Assembly: GCF_000969445.1 (NCBI RefSeq)
Contig: NZ_JZEY01000054.1
Location: 1,736,001 to 1,800,000, forward strand
Source: Devosia chinhatensis
Lineage (GTDB): Bacteria; Pseudomonadota; Alphaproteobacteria; Rhizobiales; Devosiaceae
Direction of reading: 5' to 3'
Length of the DNA: 64,000 bases
Within the stretch, counting starts at the first letter, position 1; every line of letters starts with the position of its first letter. The notes beneath the pieces were generated by a model, which was given only the letters and a program-made list of their open reading frames with translations, made no database searches and was not told where the DNA came from. Of the stretch, positions 47,945 through 55,826 are shown piece after piece. The translations under genes were made by a program, and so were the position numbers.

Positions 47945-47969
47945 GGCTGGCTGGCGTCGGCTGGCTGGC
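47945..47969. repeat. 11-bp direct repeat in the receptor leader
   Basis: GGCTGGCTGGC occurs at 47945-47955 and again at 47959-47969, separated by GTC. It lies between the receptor start codon and the iron box, in the 5' untranslated region of the receptor mRNA. It may be a slippage-prone repeat or an RNA element. Confidence 0.6.
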
Positions 47970-47975
47970 TAAAGG

Positions 47976-47990
47976 TGACAATTAAAATCA
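47976..47990. promoter_or_regulatory. Iron-responsive (RirA-type IRO) box
   Basis: TGA-N9-TCA with an AT-rich centre (CAATTAAAA) is the published form of the IRO box bound by RirA in Rhizobiales. It is 58 bp upstream of the receptor start and 120 bp upstream of hemP, so it could repress both directions when iron is sufficient. I did not see an ICE (Irr) motif. Confidence 0.6.
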
Positions 47991-48109
47991 CCTATTGCGC
48001 CTGCTACATAATATGGCTATTGGAGTCAAGTTTTCTGATCCACAGACATCATCGTTTGTGGTCACAGCAAGCCACTGTTTTCAAACGTCAAAAGGTCACC
48101 GACGTCGCC

Positions 48110-48259
48110 ATGTCAGAGTCCCAGAACGATAATTTCCAGCCGCGCTCCATCGCTGCGGAAGACCTGTTCAAGGGCGCGACAGAGGTCATCGTCTGGCATG
48201 CCGGCGTGCCGTATCGGTTGCGGGTGACCCGCAACGACAAGCTCATTCTCACCAAATAG
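48110..48259 (+). CDS. hemP: Hemin uptake protein HemP
   Basis: A 49-residue protein with the HemP pattern near its end, [32 protein letters not shown]. HemP/HmuP proteins are small activators or accessory factors of haem-uptake gene expression in Rhizobiales and Burkholderia. It is the first gene of the haem operon, 16 bp before hmuS. The ATG at 48110 is chosen by family length; an upstream in-frame extension through the promoter region is not credible. Confidence 0.92.
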   Translation: MSESQNDNFQPRSIAAEDLFKGATEVIVWHAGVPYRLRVTRNDKLILTK

Positions 48260-48275
48260 GCGTCACCTCTTCACC

Positions 48276-49319
48276 ATGCGCAAAACCCCTCAAGAGATCC
48301 GCGACCTGCGGGCCAAGCACCCCGAAATGCGCGAGCGCGATTTCGCCCGCATCCATTCCATCTCCGAAGCCGAACTGGTCGCCGCTGAAGTGGGACGCAG
48401 TGCCGTCCGCCTGAGGCCGGACGTGGAGGTTCTTCTCAATGGCCTGACCGCCGTCGGCGAAGTCATGGCGCTGACGCGCAACGAAAGCGCGGTGCACGAG
48501 AAGATCGGGCCCTACGAAAAGATCGTTACCGGGCCGATGGCATCGATGGTTCTGGGCGAGCAGATCGACCTGCGCATTTTTCCCAAGCGCTGGGCCCATG
48601 GCTATGCCGTGGAAAAGACCAATGACGACGGCACAGTCCGGCGGTCGCTGCAGTTTTTCGATGCCCAGGGCATGGCCGCGCACAAGGTCCACGCCCGTCC
48701 GGCGACGGACCTCGAAGCCTGGTCCCTTCTGGTCGAGAATCTCCGCCATCCTGAACAGAGCGATAGGATTGCCGTGTCGCAGCCCACAGTGGCCGAGGCC
48801 CTGGGAGACCCTGCAAGCCTTGCCAGCCTGCGCGAACACTGGGCAGCGATGACCGACACGCACCAATTCTTCCCCATGCTGCGCAAGCTCAACCTGCCCC
48901 GCCTCGATGCACTGGAAATGGTGGGCGAGGACTATGCCTGGCAGCTCGACCACGCCGCCGTCAAATGCCTCTTCGACCAGTCGGCTGCCGGGCAATTGCC
49001 GATCATGGTCTTTGTGGGGAACCATGCCTGCATCCAGATCCATGCCGGGCCGATCAGCAAGGTTGCGCCCATGGGCCCTTGGCTCAACGTCATGGATGAG
49101 ACCTTCCACCTTCACCTGCGGCTCGACCAGGTCGTCTCTGCCTGGGCCGTGCGCAAGCCAACGGCCGATGGCCATGTCACCTCGGTCGAACTCTATGACG
49201 CCGACCGCGAGCTGATCATCCAGTTCTTCGGGCAACGCCAGGAGGGCACCGACGAACGTGCGCCCTGGCGCAGCCTCGTCGAGACGCTGCCGCTCCATTC
49301 CACCTCCAACGCTGCGTGA
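48276..49319 (+). CDS. hmuS: Haem-degrading/haem-chaperone protein HmuS
   Basis: A 347-residue cytoplasmic HemS/HmuS/ChuS-family protein with two related halves (LNGLTAVGEVMALTRNESAVHEKIGPYEKI and LPIMVFVGNHACIQIHAGPISKVAPMGPWLNVMD). It accepts haem from the ABC transporter and degrades it or passes it on. The length is normal. The stop overlaps the hmuT start codon (GTGA), so translation is coupled. Confidence 0.93.
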   Translation: MRKTPQEIRDLRAKHPEMRERDFARIHSISEAELVAAEVGRSAVRLRPDVEVLLNGLTAVGEVMALTRNESAVHEKIGPYEKIVTGPMASMVLGEQIDLRIFPKRWAHGYAVEKTNDDGTVRRSLQFFDAQGMAAHKVHARPATDLEAWSLLVENLRHPEQSDRIAVSQPTVAEALGDPASLASLREHWAAMTDTHQFFPMLRKLNLPRLDALEMVGEDYAWQLDHAAVKCLFDQSAAGQLPIMVFVGNHACIQIHAGPISKVAPMGPWLNVMDETFHLHLRLDQVVSAWAVRKPTADGHVTSVELYDADRELIIQFFGQRQEGTDERAPWRSLVETLPLHSTSNAA

Positions 49320-50194
49320 ACAGAACCATGCGCTTTCCCATCGCCGCCCTGGCGCTCGCCGCCTACCTTGCACTCCCCAATGTGGCTTCTGCTCAGGAGC
49401 TGACGGCCTTTGCCGACACATCGCGCCTTGTGTCCATCGGCGGCTCGCTGACCGAAATCATCTATGCGCTGGGAGAGGACGGCCGCCTAGTCGCCCGTGA
49501 CCAGACCGCCACTTACCCCGAGGCCGTCACCGCGCTTCCCGATGTGGGCTATATGCGTCAGCTGGCGCCCGAAGGCGTCTTGTCCGTCAGCCCTACCGCC
49601 CTGCTCGTGCTCGAGGGAAGCGGGCCGCCCGATGCACTCGATGTACTGTCCCATGCCGGCGTCGCCTACCAGACCGTGCCGGAAAGCTACTCGGCCGAGG
49701 GCGTTTTGGCCAAGGTGCGCGCCGTGGGTGAGGTCTTGGGCGTTTCCGACAAGGCCGAGGCTCTGGCCGCCGAGCTCGAAACCGAGTTTGCCGCTCTCAA
49801 GGAGCAAAATGCCGGCATCACCGAGCCAAAAAGCGTTCTGTTCATTCTTTCAAATCAGGGCGGCCAGATCCAGGCGTCAGGCACAGGGACTGCCGCCGAT
49901 GGCATCATCGCGCTGGCCGGCGCCGTCAATGCCGTCACCGATTATCCCGGATACAAGGCGCTCTCGGAAGAAGCGATCACCGAGGCGGCGCCGGACGTCA
50001 TCGTGATGATGGATCGTGGCGGCGACCATGGGGCTTCCGATGCCGAACTGCTCGAGCATCCGGCCATCGCGCTGACGCCGGCCGGACAGAACAAGGCCAT
50101 CTACCGTCTCGACGGCGCCTATCTGCTCGGCTTTGGCCCGCGCACGGCCAAGGCGGCCGCCGAGCTCTCCGGCCTTATCTACGGCGAACATTAG
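49316..50194 (+). CDS. hmuT: Haem ABC transporter periplasmic binding protein HmuT
   Basis: A 292-residue periplasmic haem-binding protein with an N-terminal signal peptide ending VASAQ. The typical start RLVSIGGSLTEIIYALGEDGRLVARDQT and the long linking helix SYSAEGVLAKVRAVGEVLG mark the BtuF/HmuT fold. A GTG at 49316 overlapping the hmuS stop and an ATG at 49328 are both possible starts. It is followed by the permease. Confidence 0.93.
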   Translation: MNRTMRFPIAALALAAYLALPNVASAQELTAFADTSRLVSIGGSLTEIIYALGEDGRLVARDQTATYPEAVTALPDVGYMRQLAPEGVLSVSPTALLVLEGSGPPDALDVLSHAGVAYQTVPESYSAEGVLAKVRAVGEVLGVSDKAEALAAELETEFAALKEQNAGITEPKSVLFILSNQGGQIQASGTGTAADGIIALAGAVNAVTDYPGYKALSEEAITEAAPDVIVMMDRGGDHGASDAELLEHPAIALTPAGQNKAIYRLDGAYLLGFGPRTAKAAAELSGLIYGEH

Positions 50195-50203
50195 GGGACG
50201 TCC

Positions 50204-51304
50204 ATGCTGGCGGAACTGTCAGGGGCAGATGCGATAACCGCGCCGGTGCGGGCCGCCGGAGACCGCGCGCACCTGGGCCGGCTATCCATAATCGTGCTGG
50301 CTTTCGTGCTGCTGGTGGCCATGGCCCTGTCCATGACCACAGGCGCCTCGGGAGCCTCCGCCTGGTCATTGCTCGGCCACTGGCTCGGCTTTGGGCACGC
50401 AGACGCAACCCAGCTCGTGCGTGACCATGCGGTGGTCATCAATATCCGCCTGCCGCGCATGCTCCTGGGCATGCTGATCGGCGCCGGGCTGGCGGTATCT
50501 GGCCTTTTGATGCAGGGGCTTTTCCGCAATCCGCTGGCCGATCCGGGCCTCGTCGGCGTGTCGAGCGGTTCGGCGCTTGGCGCAGTCAGCGTCATCGTGC
50601 TGGGCACGACCATGTTCGCCCCACTCACCCAGGCTCTGGGCATTTTCACGCTTCCCGCCGCAGCGTTCCTTGGCGGGCTTTTTACCACCGCCATCCTCTA
50701 TAGGGTCGCGACGCGCGGCGGACAGACCGCAATCGCAACCATGCTTCTGGCCGGCATTGCTCTGGGAGCATTGGCCGGAGCCATTTCGGGCGTCTTGGTC
50801 TATGTCGCCAGCGATGCGCAACTGCGCGATCTGACATTCTGGGGCATGGGATCACTAGCGGGCGCCACCTGGATCAAGATCTTCGCCGCTGGTCCCATCA
50901 TCGTCCTGGCGTTGGTCACATCGTCTTTTCTGGCTAAGGGACTCAATGCCCTGACTTTGGGCGAGGCAACGGCAGCCCATCTCGGTGTCCCGGTCCAGCG
51001 TTTCAAGCGCGTTGCCATCCTGGCGGTGGCCGCTGCCACCGGCGCATCGGTGGCGGTCAGCGGCGGCATCGGCTTTGTCGGCATCGTGGTGCCGCATCTG
51101 CTGCGCCTGGTGATCGGTCCCGACCACCGCTACCTGCTCCCTGCGACGGCACTTCTTGGAGCCAGCTTCCTGCTGCTGGCCGATGCCCTGAGCCGGACGA
51201 TCGTTGCCCCAGCGGAACTACCGATCGGCATCGTGACCGCGGCCTTTGGCGGTCCGTTCTTTCTCTGGATCCTGCTGCGGCGCCGCGCCGCCATCGCGTG
51301 GTGA
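50204..51304 (+). CDS. hmuU: Haem ABC transporter permease HmuU
   Basis: A 366-residue FecCD-family permease with about ten transmembrane segments. The opening of the core, IRLPRMLLGMLIGAGLAVSGLLMQGLFRNPLADPGLVGVSSGSALGAV, is the family signature. The later GIGFVGIVVPHLLRLVIGPDHRYLLPATALLGASFLLLADALSR contacts the ATPase. It pairs with HmuV to import haem across the inner membrane. The gap from hmuT is 9 bp. Confidence 0.95.
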   Translation: MLAELSGADAITAPVRAAGDRAHLGRLSIIVLAFVLLVAMALSMTTGASGASAWSLLGHWLGFGHADATQLVRDHAVVINIRLPRMLLGMLIGAGLAVSGLLMQGLFRNPLADPGLVGVSSGSALGAVSVIVLGTTMFAPLTQALGIFTLPAAAFLGGLFTTAILYRVATRGGQTAIATMLLAGIALGALAGAISGVLVYVASDAQLRDLTFWGMGSLAGATWIKIFAAGPIIVLALVTSSFLAKGLNALTLGEATAAHLGVPVQRFKRVAILAVAAATGASVAVSGGIGFVGIVVPHLLRLVIGPDHRYLLPATALLGASFLLLADALSRTIVAPAELPIGIVTAAFGGPFFLWILLRRRAAIAW

Positions 51305-51308
51305 TGCC

Positions 51309-52127
51309 ATGATCGAGATCGACCACCTGGGCGTGGCGCTCAGCGGCCGCACCATCCTCTCGGATATCAGCTTTGTGGCGCGCGAAGCCAGGTTCACGGC
51401 CATTATCGGCCCCAATGGCTCGGGCAAGTCCACCCTGCTCAAGGCTCTTTGCCGCGACCATGCCTATTCTGGCAACATCCGCTTTGACGGGCGCGACCTG
51501 CAGGACATGAGCAGCATGGAAGCGGCGACGATCCGTGCCGTGCTGCCGCAATCGAGTACCCTGCCCTTTCCCTTCACGGTCCGCGAAGTGGTCGCTATGG
51601 GCATCGGCGCCGGCCGCCCGGGTCCGGTCGGCGAAAGCCTGCGCAGCCTGCCGGAGCGAGCACTGCATAAAGTGGATCTTTCCGGCTTCGGCGCACGCTA
51701 TTATGGCGACCTTTCCGGGGGTGAACAGCAGCGCGCGCAATTGGCGCGCGTGCTCTGCCAGGTCTGGCAGCCGGTGCTGGATGGCATTCCACGATTCCTG
51801 CTTCTCGATGAGCCGGTCTCGAGTCTCGACGTCAAGCATCAGTTGATCGTCATGGATGTCGCCCGCCGCTTTGCCGATGCCGGTGGCGGGGTTCTGGCGG
51901 TGCTACACGATCTCAACCTGGCCGCCATGTATGCGGACACCATCATCGCCCTGTCCGGCGGCCGCCTCGCAGCCAGCGGCACGCCCTCGGACGTTTTGAC
52001 CGACGCCAATATCCAAGCCGTCTTCGCCGCTCCCTTGCGCGTCGGCGTGACGCCACGGCCGAGCCAGCCCTTCGTGCTCCCGCAATCTGCCGGACAATCT
52101 TCATCTTCTCACATCCAGGTAGCCTGA
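51309..52127 (+). CDS. hmuV: Haem ABC transporter ATP-binding protein HmuV
   Basis: A 272-residue ATPase. Walker A is GPNGSGKST, the signature LSGGEQQRAQLARVL, Walker B FLLLDEPVSSLD and the H-loop LAVLHDLNLAA. The ATG at 51309 is 4 bp after hmuU. Its stop is directly followed by the start of the unknown secreted protein, so the operon continues without a gap. Confidence 0.95.
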   Translation: MIEIDHLGVALSGRTILSDISFVAREARFTAIIGPNGSGKSTLLKALCRDHAYSGNIRFDGRDLQDMSSMEAATIRAVLPQSSTLPFPFTVREVVAMGIGAGRPGPVGESLRSLPERALHKVDLSGFGARYYGDLSGGEQQRAQLARVLCQVWQPVLDGIPRFLLLDEPVSSLDVKHQLIVMDVARRFADAGGGVLAVLHDLNLAAMYADTIIALSGGRLAASGTPSDVLTDANIQAVFAAPLRVGVTPRPSQPFVLPQSAGQSSSSHIQVA

Positions 52128-52550
52128 ATGCGCATCCTCTTTGCCCTTGCGATTGCCGCCACGACAAGCCTTGTGCCTGCCCATGCACAGGAGGCCCTTC
52201 CGGCAGGCCTCTCCCTTGAACTGAACGCCGTGCAACCTGCCGATGCGGGCTGCCGATTGACCTTTCTTGCCGTAAACGGCTTCGAGGACACTCTGGAGCG
52301 CGCGTCGGTTGAAACCGCCCTCTTTGACAGTGACGGCGCCATCGAGCGCATCGTAACGCTCGATTTCAAGGCTCTGAGCCCCGGCAAGACCAAGGTTCTG
52401 CAATTCGAGCTGGCCGGGCTGGATTGTACCAATCTGAGCCGAGTGCTGATCAACGACATCACGGCCTGCGATGGCGAGGGCCTGGCTGCGGACAGCTGCA
52501 TGCAGGGCCTCGCCACGCACTCGCGCACCAATATCGACTTGGGGGTCTGA
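52128..52550 (+). CDS. Small secreted protein of the haem/TonB operon, unknown function
   Basis: A 140-residue exported protein that I cannot assign to a named family. Residues 1-20 form a signal peptide ending AHA. The mature part is acidic with four cysteines (42, 100, 114, 124) that could form two disulphides, and a beta-rich pattern (CRLTFLAVNGFED, VLQFELAGLDCTNLSRVLIND). Its ATG follows the hmuV stop with no gap, and exbB starts 4 bp after its stop. It is therefore embedded in the operon and probably periplasmic. A role in haem transfer or TonB function is inference. Confidence 0.85.
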   Translation: MRILFALAIAATTSLVPAHAQEALPAGLSLELNAVQPADAGCRLTFLAVNGFEDTLERASVETALFDSDGAIERIVTLDFKALSPGKTKVLQFELAGLDCTNLSRVLINDITACDGEGLAADSCMQGLATHSRTNIDLGV

Positions 52551-52554
52551 TCCG

Positions 52555-53244
52555 ATGGAAGCGGCGACACACGACTTCTCCATGATCGGCCTGTTCATGC
52601 AGGCCGATTGGGTGGTGAAATCCATCATGATCGGCCTGCTTCTGGCATCGGTCTGGTGTTGGGCCATCATCGCCAACCGCACCGCGACCTTTGCCCGCGC
52701 ACGCAAACAGATGGGCGAGTTCGACAGAGCCTTTGCGCAAGGACACTCGCTTGAGGAACTGAACCTGCGATTTGGCGCCGAGCATCAAGCCGGACTGGCT
52801 GCCGTTCTCCGCGCGGGGCTCGAAGAATGGGACCGCAGCCATGCCGCGCACGCGGCCACGCCCGAAGGCCTCAAGGGACGACTGGAAATCGCGCTCGATC
52901 TGGCCGTTGCCGAACAGGCTTCCGCGCTGGAAAAAAGGCTGGGCATCCTCGCAACTGTCGGCAGTGCGGGTCCCTTCATCGGCCTTTTCGGCACCGTGTG
53001 GGGCATCATGAACGCTTTTACCGCCATTGCGACGGCGGAAAATACCAGTCTAGCCGTCGTCGCGCCGGGCATTGCCGAAGCCTTGCTGGCCACGGCCCTG
53101 GGCCTGCTTGCCGCGATCCCTGCGGTCATTGCCTACAACAAGCTTACGGCCGACGCCGGCAAGCTTACGTTTCGGCTAGGCGCCTTTGCAGACCGGCTAT
53201 CGGCGTTGCTCTCGCGTCAACTCGATAGCGGTCGGGCCATCTGA
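52555..53244 (+). CDS. exbB: ExbB/TolQ-type proton channel subunit
   Basis: A 229-residue MotA/TolQ/ExbB protein with three transmembrane segments, near residues 16-38 and then 125-150 and 165-195. The start DFSMIGLFMQADWVVKSIMIGLLLASVWCWAII is closer to TolQ than to classical ExbB. LGILATVGSAGPFIGLFGTVWGIMNAF is the family core. It uses the proton gradient to energise TonB. The operon context (haem genes, tonB, no pal or tolB) argues for the ExbB role. It overlaps exbD by one base. Confidence 0.9.
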   Translation: MEAATHDFSMIGLFMQADWVVKSIMIGLLLASVWCWAIIANRTATFARARKQMGEFDRAFAQGHSLEELNLRFGAEHQAGLAAVLRAGLEEWDRSHAAHAATPEGLKGRLEIALDLAVAEQASALEKRLGILATVGSAGPFIGLFGTVWGIMNAFTAIATAENTSLAVVAPGIAEALLATALGLLAAIPAVIAYNKLTADAGKLTFRLGAFADRLSALLSRQLDSGRAI

Positions 53245-53693
53245 TGGGCATGGGATCCCTGCCGGGGGGCGGCCGAAACCTGCGCGGTCGGGGCCGCATC
53301 GGCGCGCCACCGATCAGCGAGATCAACGTCACCCCGATGGTCGACGTCATGCTGGTGCTGCTAATCGTCTTCATGGTGGCAGCGCCATTGATGACCATGG
53401 GCGTACCGATCACCCTTCCCAAAACCGACGCGCAGGCCATGCCGATCGAACGCAAGCCCATTACCGTGACCGTGGCCGCTGACGGCACGCTGAGTATCGA
53501 CGGAGAGCCGGTCGGCATGGATCGTCTGGTCGCAAGCGTAAGCGCCCTGGCCGTCGAAGGCACCGACGAAAGGCTCTATGTGCGCGGTGACGCCACTGCC
53601 GCCTATGGCGCGATCATGGAGGTGATGGGTGCGTTGTCGGCCGCAGGCTATGGCCAGATCGGGCTCATCACCGACCGCAAAGAGGCGCCCTAG
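53244..53693 (+). CDS. exbD: ExbD/TolR-type subunit
   Basis: A 149-residue protein with one transmembrane segment. The segment EINVTPMVDVMLVLLIVFMVAAPLM contains the proton-path aspartate in VDVMLVLL. The periplasmic domain ends YGAIMEVMGALSAAGYGQIGLITD, similar to TolR. The glycine/arginine-rich N-terminal tail (GGGRNLRGRGR) is cytoplasmic. It is coupled to exbB by TGATG and its stop abuts the tonB start. Confidence 0.91.
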   Translation: MGMGSLPGGGRNLRGRGRIGAPPISEINVTPMVDVMLVLLIVFMVAAPLMTMGVPITLPKTDAQAMPIERKPITVTVAADGTLSIDGEPVGMDRLVASVSALAVEGTDERLYVRGDATAAYGAIMEVMGALSAAGYGQIGLITDRKEAP

Positions 53694-54617
53694 ATGCGCC
53701 TCGCCTTACCGGGATCGGCTCTTGCGCATGCTGGCTGTGTCGCGCTGCTCGGCCTGGGTTTCGTCTGGCCCCAGGCCGACGATGCCGCGGCCCCAGCGCC
53801 GGTAACGGTCAACATCATCCCGCTCTCGAACGTGGCCAGCAATGCCACCCAAGTGCTGTCTGCCGACAACACGATCAGCAGCCTTTCGGCCGGAGGGCCG
53901 GAGACGATCAGCGAGATGCCGCCCGCCGTGCTGGAACCGGTGATCCGAGAGGCGGAGCCGGTCCGGGCGGAAATTATCGAGGCAGTCACCGCTGATCCGG
54001 CCGAGACGGTTCAACTCAGCACAACGGCGGAAAGCCCGGACGCGATACAGCCTTTAACCCCGGCCCGCGTGACGCGACAGCAGGTAATAGACGTCGCGTC
54101 CTTGGCGCTGGCAAGCCTTGCCGAAAACCTGGCTCCCATCGAGACCCAGACATTGGTAACGCCGCCCGCCATGCCCACACCGGTTTCGCAACGCCCGCCA
54201 GATCGGCCCAGGCCAGCCCCGGAAGAAGCCAGGCCCAGGCCAATAGCGCCTCAGAGAGAAGGCAATGGCGGCGACGGTCAGGCCGACAGCATTGCCTCGG
54301 CAGGCGGAACGCCGCCGCAGCAAGCCAATACAGGCACAGGCGGTCAGGCAGAAATTGCCCGCTATCCGAGCCAGGTGATCGGCAAATTGCGCAATGCCAT
54401 GCGCCGCGGCGGTGACCGGGGCGAGATGATCGTCCGTTTCACCGTGGGCGCCAGCGGCGACCTGCAAGCTGTCAGCGTTGCGCGCAGTTCCGGCAATCCC
54501 GTGGTCGACGCGGCCGGCACTGCGCTCGTCCAGCGCGCCGCGCCCTTTCCGCCCATCCCGGCGGCCGCCGCGCGCAACAGCTGGACCTTTGATGTCCCCC
54601 TGGCCTTCGGCGGTTGA
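53694..54617 (+). CDS. tonB: TonB-family energy transducer
   Basis: A 307-residue protein. It has a short, weakly hydrophobic N-terminal anchor (ALAHAGCVALLGLGFVW) and a long periplasmic region with a proline-rich spacer (PPDRPRPAPEEARPRPIAP). The C-terminal TonB domain is ARYPSQVIGKLRNAM...GEMIVRFTVGASGDLQAVSVARSSG...AAPFPPIP. It should link ExbB/ExbD to the haem receptor. It is the last gene of the operon. The spacer is not the usual Glu-Pro/Lys-Pro repeat. Confidence 0.88.
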   Translation: MRLALPGSALAHAGCVALLGLGFVWPQADDAAAPAPVTVNIIPLSNVASNATQVLSADNTISSLSAGGPETISEMPPAVLEPVIREAEPVRAEIIEAVTADPAETVQLSTTAESPDAIQPLTPARVTRQQVIDVASLALASLAENLAPIETQTLVTPPAMPTPVSQRPPDRPRPAPEEARPRPIAPQREGNGGDGQADSIASAGGTPPQQANTGTGGQAEIARYPSQVIGKLRNAMRRGGDRGEMIVRFTVGASGDLQAVSVARSSGNPVVDAAGTALVQRAAPFPPIPAAAARNSWTFDVPLAFGG

Positions 54618-54800
54618 CAAGGACAGGCCAAGCCGCGCGTCGCGTCCACGGCTCCGGAATGCCTGTCGTCCCGACGTGCAGCGTCGCCCGTTCATGCCGG
54701 CCGGCGCATAAGTATGATTTTTAGCTGGACAGGCACGGCGGCGATGCGTTTTATGCCGGGCAACCGCCCCGGTGAGGGGTTTCCAGCCGAGGCTTGCGCC

Positions 54801-55796
54801 ATGCATCTGATCCAGTATCTCGATTCCCAGGGAAACCGCGCCGTTGGCGTCACCGAAGGTGGGCAGACCCGCCAGCTGCTGGAGGCTTCCAGCATCTATG
54901 ATCTGGCCATGGCGGCAACGACGACAATCGGTGGACTGCCGGCCGTGATCGCGACGATGCAGCAGGGCGAGCCCGTCGACAAGGCGGCCTTGCTCGCCGA
55001 GGGCCGTATGCTGGCCCCGATCGACCATCCCGATCCCGCCCACATGCATGTCACCGGCACCGGCCTCACCCATCTGGGTTCGGCCGCGACGCGCGACGCC
55101 ATGCACAAAGCCAATGGCGAAAAGCCCGCCGGCGAGATGACCGATAGCATGAAGATGTTCCGCATGGGCCTTGAAGGTGGCAAGCCTGCTGCCGGCGAAC
55201 GGGGCGTGCAGCCGGAATGGTTCTACAAGGGCAATGGTCATATCGTGGCCAATCCGGGCCATCCGATCCCATCCCCGTCCTTTGCACTGGACGCTGGTGA
55301 AGAGCCCGAAATTGCCGGCATTTACGTCATCGACCAGCACGGCCAGCCACGCCGCCTCGGCTTCACGTTGGGCAATGAATTTTCCGACCACGTGACCGAG
55401 CGGGTCAACTATCTCTACCTCGCCCATTCCAAGCTGCGCGCCTGTTCGTTCGGCCCGGAACTGCGCGTCGGCGACCTGCCGCGCCATATCGAGGGCAAAT
55501 CGCGCATCATCCGCGACGGCGAAGTGGTGTGGGAAAAGCCCTTCCTTTCGGGAGAGGACAATATGAGCCACACCATCGCCAATCTCGAATATCACCACTT
55601 CAAATACGAGCTGTTCCGTCAGCGGGGTGACGTGCATGTGCACATGTTCGGTACGGCGACGCTGAGTTTTGCCGACGGCATCTCGACGCGCTCGAACGAT
55701 ATTTTCGAGATCGAGGAAAGCCAGTTCGGCCTGCCGCTGCGCAATCCGGTGCGGGTCGAGGAAGAAAAGCCAGTCATCATCGGCGGCCTCTACTGA
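54801..55796 (+). CDS. AraD1/GguC-family protein
   Basis: A 331-residue protein of the fumarylacetoacetate-hydrolase-like AraD1/GguC family, recognised from its start MHLIQYLDSQGNRAVGVTEGGQTRQL and HVTGTGLTHLGSAATRDAMHKANGE. The metal-binding EPEIAGIYVIDQHGQPRRLGFTLGNEFSDHVTE region follows. In other bacteria this family lies in L-arabinose or other sugar-acid pathways and is linked to dehydration of 2-keto-3-deoxy acids. The ATG at 54801 starts at the family N-terminus. It probably forms a two-gene unit with the aldo/keto reductase. Confidence 0.85.
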   Translation: MHLIQYLDSQGNRAVGVTEGGQTRQLLEASSIYDLAMAATTTIGGLPAVIATMQQGEPVDKAALLAEGRMLAPIDHPDPAHMHVTGTGLTHLGSAATRDAMHKANGEKPAGEMTDSMKMFRMGLEGGKPAAGERGVQPEWFYKGNGHIVANPGHPIPSPSFALDAGEEPEIAGIYVIDQHGQPRRLGFTLGNEFSDHVTERVNYLYLAHSKLRACSFGPELRVGDLPRHIEGKSRIIRDGEVVWEKPFLSGEDNMSHTIANLEYHHFKYELFRQRGDVHVHMFGTATLSFADGISTRSNDIFEIEESQFGLPLRNPVRVEEEKPVIIGGLY

Positions 55797-55826
55797 CCAT
55801 CCGACAATAGGCGCAAGGAGAGAGCC

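Noticed and set aside
47975-48110. In-frame N-terminal extension of HemP
   Set aside because: It would run through the promoter and iron box. HemP proteins are about 50-60 residues and the family part starts after 48110.
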